NCBI RefSeq assembly: GCF_900115585.1
Contig: NZ_FOWZ01000001.1
Coordinates: forward strand, 62,001 to 126,000
DNA: 64,000 nucleotides
Source: Qipengyuania nanhaisediminis
GTDB lineage: Bacteria; Pseudomonadota; Alphaproteobacteria; Sphingomonadales; Sphingomonadaceae
Reading direction: 5' to 3'
Every line of letters begins with the position of its first letter. Within the stretch, counting starts at the first letter, position 1. This document shows positions 53,783 through 61,917 of this stretch, piece after piece. Below the pieces are notes generated by a model. The model did no database searches and was not told the DNA's origin. It saw nothing but the letters and a program-made list of their open reading frames with translations. Both the position numbers and the translations under genes were made by a program.

Positions 53783-54805
53783 CTAAATCCAGCCCGACAA
53801 TTCCCTGCGCAAGATATGCTCCAGCATGTCGAGCCCGGCATCCGAGGCATTGAGGCAGGAAAGGGCGGCAAACTGCTCGCCTCCGGCCTCGGTAAACTGC
53901 TCTTTGCCCTGGATCGCGAGCTCTTCCAGCGTTTCGAGGCAATCGGCCGAAAAGCCCGGCGCCGCGATGGCAAGCCGCTTGGTCCCGGCTTTCGCTTCTT
54001 CTTCCAGAACAGCATCCGTCGCAGGTTCAAGCCACTTGGCGGGACCGAAGCGTGACTGGAACGTCGTGCGGAAACGAAGGCCCGTCCCGGCTAGCTTTTC
54101 CTGCAGGAGACGCGAGGTCTTGTGGCAATGGCAGTGATAGGGATCGCCCAGCTCCAGCGTGCGCTGCGGCATGCCGTGGAAGCTGAGCAACAGGACCTCC
54201 GGCTCGAACTCGAGCGCATCCAGCTGGCGGGTCAGATCCAACGCCAGCGCATCGATATAGGCCGGGTCGTCGTGATAGGGCGGGAGGGTCCGCAGGCTCG
54301 CTTGCCAACGCATTTCCCGCAGCTTGTCCGCAGCCTTGTCCACAACCGTCGCACTCGTCGCGCCGCTATATTGCGGGTAAAGCGGGGCGAGGAGGATGCG
54401 CTCGCATCCCTTGTCCATCAGCGCCTGCATCCGCTCGGGGATCGAGGGCGTGCCGTAGCGCATGGCCCAGTCGACGATCACGCCATCGCCCAGCCGCGCC
54501 TGCATCGCTTCGGCCTGCTTGCGGGTGATTACCGCGAGCGGAGAGCCTTCTTCGGTCCAGACCTGCGAATAGGCATGCGCGCTCTTCTTGGGGCGCGTGT
54601 TGAGGATAATGCCGCGCAGGATCGGCTGCCAGGCGATCGCGGGGATTTCCACAACGCGGCGGTCCGACAGGAATTCGGCAAGGTAGCGCTTCACCGGCCC
54701 CTTTTCCGGCGCGTCGGGGGTGCCGAGGTTCACCACCAGCACGCCGACCTTGCCCGATTTCACGGGCGGATGATCATGGGGAAGTTTCTGATCCTGCCAG
54801 GTCAA
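53783..54805 (-). CDS. hemH: Ferrochelatase
   Basis: A 340-residue enzyme inserting ferrous iron into protoporphyrin IX, the last step of heme synthesis. The catalytic His is in LLLSFHGMPQRTLELGDPY, followed by CHCHKTSRLL. VGVLVVNLGTPDAPEKGPVK is the N-terminal family block. Length and starts are typical. It begins 11 bases after the IorB-like gene ends, so it is in the same operon as that gene and mrp. Confidence 0.95.
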   Translation of the reverse strand: MTWQDQKLPHDHPPVKSGKVGVLVVNLGTPDAPEKGPVKRYLAEFLSDRRVVEIPAIAWQPILRGIILNTRPKKSAHAYSQVWTEEGSPLAVITRKQAEAMQARLGDGVIVDWAMRYGTPSIPERMQALMDKGCERILLAPLYPQYSGATSATVVDKAADKLREMRWQASLRTLPPYHDDPAYIDALALDLTRQLDALEFEPEVLLLSFHGMPQRTLELGDPYHCHCHKTSRLLQEKLAGTGLRFRTTFQSRFGPAKWLEPATDAVLEEEAKAGTKRLAIAAPGFSADCLETLEELAIQGKEQFTEAGGEQFAALSCLNASDAGLDMLEHILRRELSGWI

Positions 54806-54815
54806 AACGAACCTC

Positions 54816-57140
54816 TCACAAACCTTCTGACAACAACGGGAGGCGCCGCATCCTCAGGCCGGTCGCCGCAAACAGGGCGTTGGCGATGGCGGGCGCCGCC
54901 ACGGCTACACCAAGTTCTCCCGGATCGAAGGGTTCCGCATCGCTCGAAATGAAATCGACCACTATGTCCGGGCAATCGGCAAGGCGCGGCAGGCCCAGCG
55001 CGCCCATGTTCCGCGGCACCGGGTGGCCGTTTTCGAACCTGACCGAGGAACCGAGCGCCAGTGACAGTCCGAAGACCAGTCCACCCTCGATCTGCTGGCG
55101 GGCAATGTCGAGATTGACGATCCGGCCGATGTCGACCGTGGCCGACAGCCTTGTGACCCGCGCGCCGCCGGCTCCCATCCCCGCCTGCGCGACGCAGGCG
55201 ATATGGCCTGCCGTCTGCGGATCGTTGCCCATGCGGACCATGGCAACGCCCTGCCCGCTGCCCGAGCGCGCACCATCCCATTCGCCCAGCCTCGTCGCAC
55301 GGCGCAGGCATTCCGCCATGCGCGGCACGCCACCAAGAAGGGCCATGCGATAGAGGAAGGGATCGCGTCCGGCCTCCGCCGCCAGTTCGTCGATGAAGCA
55401 TTCGGTAAAGAACGCCGTCATAGCCTCCGCCCCGCCGCGCATCCGCGTGACAGGTAGGCGAATGCTGGCCGGGACATGGTCGACCGCCACGTCAGAGATG
55501 CCGTAGGGCGGCATCCCTCCAGCCACTGCCAGCGCGTCAGCTTCACCCCGGCTCTCTGCACGAGCGGCCTCGGGAACGAGGTTGTCGAACAGGCGGTGTC
55601 CCATTTCGCGCATGAAGGGCGGCGTCGTGATCCGCGCCCGCCAAGCCAGCGGCTGGCCGTCCGCGCCTGTCACAGCGGCCATGTCCGCCGTTGCCGGAGC
55701 GCGCGGGGGCACGGCCTGCAAGTCCTGCACCCTCGACCAGGTCAGCTGGACGGGCCGACCGATCTCCGCCGCGATCTGGGCGATTTCGATGGCGTGCTGT
55801 TTTTCCAGCCGCGCATCGAAACTGCCCCCTGCGGCGACGGGATAAAGCACCACGTCCTCGGCAGAAATGCCGATCGCCTTTGCCGCCGCTTCCCGCGCCA
55901 GCGAGGGCACTTGGGAGGCCATCCACAATTCCAGCCGCCCGTCGACAAAGCGCGCCGTCGCGCTCGCCGTTTCGAGCGGGGCATGGACCGCAGGCGCTAT
56001 TTCATAACGGCGGACGAACGGAGCGTTTTCCAGCATCGCGTCGGGATCGCCGACTTCGACGATCCGCTCTGCCAGTTCTTCGCGCTGCTCCGACGCGCGT
56101 TCGAGATCGGTGTCGAGTACAGCCTGTTCGAGTGCGCCGGGACCGGTGAAATGGGCGCGCATTCGCGAGAGCGCCTGGTCCGCGATCCACCAGCTTTCCG
56201 CGACAGCGGCCAGCCAGCGCTTCGATTTGACGACTCCGACCAGGCCGCGCATCCCCGCAACCGCATCGGCGTCGAACCGGAAGAGTTCGGGCAGGCCGAC
56301 CGGGCCGTGCCGGATGGAGGCGAAGACCATGCCGGGCAGGCGGATGTCGCCTGCGAACAAATGGCTGCCGTCGACCTTCGATGGCAGGTCGATGCGCGGG
56401 AAGCTGGTCTGCGCATCCGCTTCGCCGAATACGGGCTGTTCGAACGCTGCTTGCGGACGCAGCGGCGCGGGATCGGGCGGATCGAGTTCGCGGGCCTCGT
56501 CGACCAGTTCGCCGAACCGCAGTGCGCCTCCGGCTGCGTGGCGCACGAAGCCGTCTGCAACCTCGCATTCCTCGGGCACGACGTCCCAGCGCTCGGCAGC
56601 GGCGCGCACCAGCATGTCGCGCGCGCTGGCGGCAGCGATGCGCAGGGGCATCTCGTAGGCGGCAAGGCTGGTGCCGGCGGCGGTCGCGTTGAAGGCCTGC
56701 GCGGAAGCGAAGCGGTCGACCAGCCACGCATCGGGCGTATCGGCCAGCGAGGGGAAGTTCGCCCATAAGGGTGCCCAGTCCGCGGCCAGCGGCAAATTCG
56801 GGAAAAGCCCAGAAGGCATGACCGGCTCCGCCCCGACCTGGCGCCAGTCCGCGCCCAGTTCGACTGCGGCGATCTGGGCGAGCAGGGTGGTCACGCCCTG
56901 CCCCATTTCAAGCTGGGGAATAGCGACGGTCACCACGCCATCGCGGCCGATGGTCAGCCAGCCCCCGAAATCTGCCTCGGCTTCTCCCGGGACCAGGGTG
57001 GTGGCGTAATTTCGCGGCCAGAGCGTCCAGGCGACCAGCAACCCGCCAGCCGCAGCTCCGCCGACCAGCAGCTGGCGGCGGGAGACATCGGGCAGCTTGG
57101 CCCGGTCCTTGGCGGAGATCAGCTTCTCGCGGAAATCCAT
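54816..57140 (-). CDS. iorB: Molybdopterin-binding oxidoreductase subunit, IorB-like
   Basis: A 774-residue xanthine-oxidase-family large subunit of the isoquinoline 1-oxidoreductase beta type. The N-terminus has a twin-arginine-like SRRQLLVGGAAAGGLLVAW, as in IorB-type proteins exported or anchored at the membrane. The tandem molybdopterin-binding domain begins with a IPQLEMGQGVTTLLAQIAA motif and later GSFDARLEKQHAIEIAQIA and VTRMRGGAEAMTAFFTECF. The C-terminus ends SEGL. Its usual [2Fe-2S] partner IorA is absent on both sides: mrp overlaps its start by 22 bases and hemH follows at 11 bases. Confidence 0.85.
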   Translation of the reverse strand: MDFREKLISAKDRAKLPDVSRRQLLVGGAAAGGLLVAWTLWPRNYATTLVPGEAEADFGGWLTIGRDGVVTVAIPQLEMGQGVTTLLAQIAAVELGADWRQVGAEPVMPSGLFPNLPLAADWAPLWANFPSLADTPDAWLVDRFASAQAFNATAAGTSLAAYEMPLRIAAASARDMLVRAAAERWDVVPEECEVADGFVRHAAGGALRFGELVDEARELDPPDPAPLRPQAAFEQPVFGEADAQTSFPRIDLPSKVDGSHLFAGDIRLPGMVFASIRHGPVGLPELFRFDADAVAGMRGLVGVVKSKRWLAAVAESWWIADQALSRMRAHFTGPGALEQAVLDTDLERASEQREELAERIVEVGDPDAMLENAPFVRRYEIAPAVHAPLETASATARFVDGRLELWMASQVPSLAREAAAKAIGISAEDVVLYPVAAGGSFDARLEKQHAIEIAQIAAEIGRPVQLTWSRVQDLQAVPPRAPATADMAAVTGADGQPLAWRARITTPPFMREMGHRLFDNLVPEAARAESRGEADALAVAGGMPPYGISDVAVDHVPASIRLPVTRMRGGAEAMTAFFTECFIDELAAEAGRDPFLYRMALLGGVPRMAECLRRATRLGEWDGARSGSGQGVAMVRMGNDPQTAGHIACVAQAGMGAGGARVTRLSATVDIGRIVNLDIARQQIEGGLVFGLSLALGSSVRFENGHPVPRNMGALGLPRLADCPDIVVDFISSDAEPFDPGELGVAVAAPAIANALFAATGLRMRRLPLLSEGL

Positions 57141-58081
57141 TCGGCCAACCTGTCGGCGATTGCGTTAAAAGGAGCTGCGAGTTCGGTGTCTCCGGCAGCC
57201 GGGGGATCGCCCGCATCGCTGCCCTGCCTGATCGCAAGGTCGAGCGGTATGCGTCCGAGGAACGGCAGTTCCAGCCTCTCCGCAGCAGCTTCCACACCGC
57301 CTGCCCCGAACGGGTCGGATACCTCGCCGCAATGGGGGCAAGCATATCCTGCCATGTTCTCCACCAACCCGATCACCGGAACCCCGGCCGCCTCGAACAG
57401 CTGCCCTGCGCGCGCGGCGTCGATCAGCGCGAGATCCTGCGGTGTTGAGATCAGCACGGCGCCGGCCGGCTTGTACTTCTGGAGCATGGTCAGCTGAACA
57501 TCGCCCGTGCCCGGCGGCAAGTCGATCAGGATGACTTCGCGGTCGCCCCAATGCGCGTCGATCATCTGCGACAGCGCATTGCCGACCATCGGCCCGCGCC
57601 ATGCAATCGCGCGGCCCGGCTGCACCAGGTGCCCCATCGAGAGCATCGGAATGTCGAACCGGCTTTCCACCGGCACCAGCTTATTTTCGCGCGCTTCGGG
57701 CTTGGCGTCTGCGGTACCGAAAATCACCTGCTGCGACGGGCCGTATATATCGGCATCGACGAGCCCAACCTTCGTACCGCGACGGGCCAAGGCGATGGCG
57801 AGGTTCGCCGTGAGCGTGGATTTGCCAACGCCGCCCTTGCCGGATCCGACAGCGATCAACAGCGGAGCGCTGCGTTCTGCCGTCATGACGACGCGCACTT
57901 CCTCCACATCGTCACGTGCAGTCAGACGCTGGGTGATATCGCGTTCCAGCGCGGCGCGCTGTTCTTCGCCCAGCCCTGCGGCATCCAGCACAAGTGTCGC
58001 GCGCCCTTCCTTCAGTGTCGCACCGCTCACACGGTCGGCAAATTCGGGGGGCAGGTTGTCGGTAAAATCGCTCGTCGCCAT
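57119..58081 (-). CDS. mrp: Mrp/ApbC-family iron-sulfur cluster carrier ATPase
   Basis: A 320-residue P-loop protein. The deviant Walker A motif is GSGKGGVGKSTLTANLA, a DUF59-like MIP18 domain occupies the first 90 residues (LVLDAAGLGEEQ region), and the CPHCGE pair near residue 255 binds the cluster to be passed on. It transfers [4Fe-4S] clusters to target enzymes. Overlap of 22 bases with the molybdoenzyme gene suggests co-translation and a possible client. Divergent from hflK with 75 bases between starts. Confidence 0.92.
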   Translation of the reverse strand: MATSDFTDNLPPEFADRVSGATLKEGRATLVLDAAGLGEEQRAALERDITQRLTARDDVEEVRVVMTAERSAPLLIAVGSGKGGVGKSTLTANLAIALARRGTKVGLVDADIYGPSQQVIFGTADAKPEARENKLVPVESRFDIPMLSMGHLVQPGRAIAWRGPMVGNALSQMIDAHWGDREVILIDLPPGTGDVQLTMLQKYKPAGAVLISTPQDLALIDAARAGQLFEAAGVPVIGLVENMAGYACPHCGEVSDPFGAGGVEAAAERLELPFLGRIPLDLAIRQGSDAGDPPAAGDTELAAPFNAIADRLAEWISARS

Positions 58082-58156
58082 GCTGGGGGCTGCTGTAGCA
58101 TCGAATTACAGGCCGCAACCCCTGTTTTTCCCGCAAAGGCTACCTATAAGACATTT

Positions 58157-59308
58157 ATGAGAATTATGGACGGGTTTGGAAAAAGGATCGGCCTTGCAAT
58201 GGCTGGTGGCAAGAATCCTTGGGGATCCAAGGGCGGATCATCCGGAGACGGTGATGGCGATACGCCAAAGGGCGGCAAGTCGAACGGGCCGAAGAACCCG
58301 TGGCTTCCGCCAGGCAGCGGAGGCGGTGACGGCGACCGCCGCGGTCCCAATATAGAAGACATCTTCAAGAGCCGCGGTCCCGAAGGTCCGCGCCGCACCG
58401 GCGGTCCCGGCGGCCCCAATTTCCGCATGCCCCAGCGCCCCGGAGGCAAGAGCTGGTTCCCGGTCGCTGTCGTGGCGATTATCGGTCTGGGCCTTGCTGC
58501 GACCAGTGTCCACCTGATCGGCCCGCAACAGGAAGCGGTGGTCAAGACACTGGGCAACTACACACGCTCGATGACGCCGGGCCTGCGGTTCTCTCTGCCC
58601 TTCCCGATCGAGACCGTCGATGTGGAAGACGTGCAGGGCGTCCGCGTCGTGCGCGTTCCCGAAGGCAGCCAGCAGGTGAAACTGATCCTGACAGGCGACC
58701 AGAACCTGGTCGACCTCAGCTTCATCGTGCGCTGGAACATCAAGGATCTCGAAAACTACAAGTTCGAACTGGTCGATCCGGTCGAAACGGTGAACGAAGT
58801 CGCCGAAGCCGCCATGCGTGCTGCAGTCGCGGAAAAGGAACTGGACGAGACCTTCTCGGGCCAGGGCCGTGCCGCCATCGAACAGGATGTGCGCGAGCGG
58901 ATGCAGCGCACGCTGGACAGCTACCAGGCGGGTGTCCGCGTCCTGGGTGTCGAAATCGAAAAGGCCGACCCGCCCGCAGAGGTCGTCGACGCCTTCCGCG
59001 ACGTGCAGGTCGCCGAACAGAACGCCGACGCGGCGCGCAACCAGGCGCGCGGCTATGCGCAGCAGGTGCTGGCACAGGCAGAAGGTGAAGCGGAGGCCTT
59101 CGACAAGGTCTACGAACAGTATCGCCTCGCCCCCGAAGTGACGCGCCAGCGTCTTTATTACGAAACCATGGAGCGCGTGTTGTCGAAGACCGACAAGACC
59201 GTGGTCGAAACCGGCGGGGTGCAGACCTACCTGCCGCTGCCCGAATTGAGGCGCCGTGCCCAGCAGGCGAACCCGACCACGACTGTCACCGCGCAGGAGG
59301 GCCAGTAA
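58157..59308 (+). CDS. hflK: FtsH protease modulator HflK
   Basis: A 383-residue SPFH-domain protein with a Gly/Pro-rich, charged N-terminal tail (residues 15-95, many GG and RGP runs), one membrane segment at about 99-120, then the prohibitin-like domain with VKTLGNYTRSMTPGLRF and RDVQVAEQNADAARNQARGY. It forms with HflC a periplasmic cage around FtsH. Starts at 58157, 58166 or 58199 are possible; the last has AAAGGA upstream. hflC follows after one base. Confidence 0.9.
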   Translation: MRIMDGFGKRIGLAMAGGKNPWGSKGGSSGDGDGDTPKGGKSNGPKNPWLPPGSGGGDGDRRGPNIEDIFKSRGPEGPRRTGGPGGPNFRMPQRPGGKSWFPVAVVAIIGLGLAATSVHLIGPQQEAVVKTLGNYTRSMTPGLRFSLPFPIETVDVEDVQGVRVVRVPEGSQQVKLILTGDQNLVDLSFIVRWNIKDLENYKFELVDPVETVNEVAEAAMRAAVAEKELDETFSGQGRAAIEQDVRERMQRTLDSYQAGVRVLGVEIEKADPPAEVVDAFRDVQVAEQNADAARNQARGYAQQVLAQAEGEAEAFDKVYEQYRLAPEVTRQRLYYETMERVLSKTDKTVVETGGVQTYLPLPELRRRAQQANPTTTVTAQEGQ

Positions 59309-59309
59309 C

Positions 59310-60155
59310 ATGGCCATGAACATGCAACGCATCTGGGAAGATCATAAGGCGACACTCGTCGTTCTCGCCCTCGTGCTCGTCGGCCTCATGATGAGCGCCT
59401 ATGTCGTGCCCGAAGAGGAACAGGTCGTAATCGTCCGCGCAGGTAAACCGATCGGCGTGGTCAACACGCCAAACGGCACCACCGGTGCAGGCCCCTACGT
59501 CCGCGTGCCCTTCATCGACCGCGTCGTGCGCATCGAGAAGCGCCTGCTCGATCTCGAGATGAGTGATGAGGAAGTTCTCTCGAACGACCAGCAGCGCCTG
59601 CTCGTCAATGCCTATGCGCGCTTCAGGATCATCGATCCTGTCACCATGGTGGAACGCGCCGGATCGACCGACGGGGTGCGCAATGCGCTCGAGCCGATCC
59701 TCAACTCGGTACTGCGCCAGGAACTGGGTCGCCGCACCTTCCAGTCCATGCTGACCGCCGAGCGCGGCAGTGCGCTGGCGAATGTGACCGCCAATCTCGA
59801 CCGCCAGGCACGCCAGTACGGTGCCGAGGTCGTGGACGTGAAGATCACCCGCACCGACCTGCCCGACGCGCCGCTGCAATCGGCTTTCCGCCGCATGGAA
59901 TCGGATCGTGAGCGTGAAGCGCGCACCATTCGCGCACAGGGTGGCCGCGATGCACGCATCATCCGCGCCGAAGCGGACGCCGAAAGCGCGCGGATCTACG
60001 CCGAAGCCTTTGGCAAGGATGCGCAGTTCTACGACTTCTACCGCGCCATGCAGAGCTATGATGCGACCTTCGCACCCGAGAACGGCGATGCGGAAAGCAG
60101 CATCATCCTGTCGCCGGACAATGAGTATCTGAGGCAGTTCCGCGGACGGCGTTGA
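59310..60155 (+). CDS. hflC: FtsH protease modulator HflC
   Basis: A 281-residue SPFH-domain partner of HflK. One membrane segment at about residues 14-34 (ATLVVLALVLVGLMMSAYVV), then VIVRAGKPIGVVNT, FIDRVVRIEKRLLDLEM and the coiled ESDREREARTIRAQGGRDA-type region shared with HflK. AGGAGG precedes the start by about six bases. Followed by a terminator and the Do-family protease gene. Confidence 0.93.
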   Translation: MAMNMQRIWEDHKATLVVLALVLVGLMMSAYVVPEEEQVVIVRAGKPIGVVNTPNGTTGAGPYVRVPFIDRVVRIEKRLLDLEMSDEEVLSNDQQRLLVNAYARFRIIDPVTMVERAGSTDGVRNALEPILNSVLRQELGRRTFQSMLTAERGSALANVTANLDRQARQYGAEVVDVKITRTDLPDAPLQSAFRRMESDREREARTIRAQGGRDARIIRAEADAESARIYAEAFGKDAQFYDFYRAMQSYDATFAPENGDAESSIILSPDNEYLRQFRGRR

Positions 60156-60184
60156 CCGTTCGTCGAACCGCCCGTGCGGCGTTC

Positions 60185-60206
60185 AAGGGGCATTCAGCGC
60201 CCCTTT
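60185..60206 (+). terminator. Intrinsic terminator after hflC
   Basis: Seven-base arms 60185-60191 and 60199-60205 with a seven-base loop; the 3' arm ends in TTT. Weak, so read-through into the Do protease gene is possible. Confidence 0.55.
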
Positions 60207-60287
60207 GCACTCTCTTCTTTCCGGAACCGCAGGCGCGGGACCGCATAGAAGAGATGCGTGCCGCGCGCAGATGATATCGAAGAGGAA

Positions 60288-61838
60288 ATGAAGGACGTGA
60301 AGCCAGTGCGATATGCCTATTCCGTAACCGCCGCCCTGCTTGCCGGAGGCGCAGCCCTTTCGCTCGCAGGCTATCCCGCAGGTGCCCAGGTCGCCCAGAA
60401 CGACGACATGCGCATGTCCAATGTCGTGCCGCGTGCCGGAGCGCCCGCAAGCTTTGCCGACCTGACCGAGCAATTGCAGCCCGCCGTGGTCAACATCTCG
60501 ACCCGCCAGCGGATCGAAGTGCCGACGAACAATGGCAATCCTTTCGCCGGCACTCCCTTCGAAGACCTGTTCAACCGCCGCAACGGGGGCCAGGAACGCG
60601 AACCGCAGTACCGTGAAGGCCAGTCGCTGGGTTCGGGCTTCTTCATCTCGGCAGACGGCTATGTCGTCACCAACAACCACGTCGTCAGCCCCTCGGGCCG
60701 CGGCACGGTTGAAGAGATTACCGTGACCCTGCCCGACGGCAGCGAATACGAAGCCGAACTGGTCGGCACCGATGCTCAGTCGGACCTTGCCGTGCTGAAG
60801 GTGAACCGCCGCGAAGATTTCCCCTTCGTCCGCTTCGGCGATTCCAGCCAGGCCCGCGTGGGTGACTGGGTGGTCGCGATCGGCAACCCCTTCGGCCTCG
60901 GCGGAACGGTGACCAGCGGCATCGTGTCCAGCGTGCTGCGCAACACGGGCGCGGGCGCATACGACCGCTACATCCAGACCGATGCCGCCATCAATCGCGG
61001 CAACTCAGGCGGTCCGCTGTTCGACATGCAGGGCAATGTGATCGGCATCAACAACGCCATCTATTCGCCGTCCGGCGGCAGCGTGGGCATCGGTTTCGCG
61101 ATCCCGGCAGAGACCGCAGCCCCCATCGTCGCGAAGCTGCGCGAAGGCGTGGAGATTGAGCGCGGTTACCTGGGCATCCAGATCCAGCCGGTGACCGAAG
61201 ACGTGGCCGCATCGCTGGGCCTGCAGCGCAATCGCGGCGAATTCGTGCAGTCGGTTCAGCCGGGCCAGCCTGCCGAGGAGGCCGGACTGGAACCGGGCGA
61301 TATCGTCCTGTCGGTCAACAACCGTGCAGTGACGCCCGACCAGACGCTGTCCTATCTCGTGGCGAATATCGCACCGGGCACGACCATCCCACTCGAAATT
61401 TTCCGCGAGGGTGAACGTCGTCGTCTCAACGTGACGGTCGGCAAGCGCCCCAGCGAAGAGGAACTTCGCCAGAGCCAGATGTTCGATCCCGACGCGGAGC
61501 CCGAAGAAGACATGGGCCCTGCCGACAGCGAGATCATCGAAGATCGCCTCGGCCTGCAGGTACTCGAGATCACGCCGCAGATCGCCCGCCAGCTGGGTGC
61601 AAGCGCGGATACGGACGGTCTCGTTATCGCGGCCGTGAACCAAAACTCCGACGCAGCCCGCAAGGGTCTGCAGCGCGGGGACATCATCCTGAGCGCCAAC
61701 TATCGCCCCGTCACAACCGTCGAGGATCTCGAAGGTACGGTGCGCGAGGCCCAGGCGGAGAATCGCGAAGCCGTGCTACTGCGCGTGCAGCGTCGCGGTC
61801 GCCCGGCGCAGTATGTGGCGGTCCGTCTCAGCCGCTAA
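60288..61838 (+). CDS. degP: Do-family serine endoprotease (DegP/DegQ-like)
   Basis: A 516-residue periplasmic protease-chaperone. The signal peptide covers residues 1-34 or so (ALLAGGAALSLAGYPAGAQ). The trypsin-like domain has the triad His131 (VVTNNHVV), Asp166 (QSDLAVLKV) and Ser240 (RGNSGGPLF). Two PDZ domains follow: RGYLGIQIQPVTE to RRRLNVTVGKRP, and LGLQVLEITPQI to the end. It degrades misfolded envelope proteins. ATG 60288 is chosen; a GTG at 60258 would add ten residues. Followed by a strong terminator. Confidence 0.93.
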   Translation: MKDVKPVRYAYSVTAALLAGGAALSLAGYPAGAQVAQNDDMRMSNVVPRAGAPASFADLTEQLQPAVVNISTRQRIEVPTNNGNPFAGTPFEDLFNRRNGGQEREPQYREGQSLGSGFFISADGYVVTNNHVVSPSGRGTVEEITVTLPDGSEYEAELVGTDAQSDLAVLKVNRREDFPFVRFGDSSQARVGDWVVAIGNPFGLGGTVTSGIVSSVLRNTGAGAYDRYIQTDAAINRGNSGGPLFDMQGNVIGINNAIYSPSGGSVGIGFAIPAETAAPIVAKLREGVEIERGYLGIQIQPVTEDVAASLGLQRNRGEFVQSVQPGQPAEEAGLEPGDIVLSVNNRAVTPDQTLSYLVANIAPGTTIPLEIFREGERRRLNVTVGKRPSEEELRQSQMFDPDAEPEEDMGPADSEIIEDRLGLQVLEITPQIARQLGASADTDGLVIAAVNQNSDAARKGLQRGDIILSANYRPVTTVEDLEGTVREAQAENREAVLLRVQRRGRPAQYVAVRLSR

Positions 61839-61862
61839 GGCCAAGGCACAGGCAAACGAAGA

Positions 61863-61896
61863 GGCCCTCCCGGTTCGCGCCGGGAGGGCCTTTCTC
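61863..61896. terminator. Strong bidirectional terminator between the Do protease and PBP1A genes
   Basis: Eleven-base perfect arms at 61863-61873 and 61880-61890 with a six-base loop and a T-tract after; GC-rich throughout. Confidence 0.9.
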
Positions 61897-61917
61897 TATG
61901 TGGACCGTGCTTTGCCG

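Noticed and set aside
57551..58156. N-terminal extension of HflK opposite mrp
   Set aside because: The frame is antisense to the conserved mrp gene and lacks similarity to HflK.
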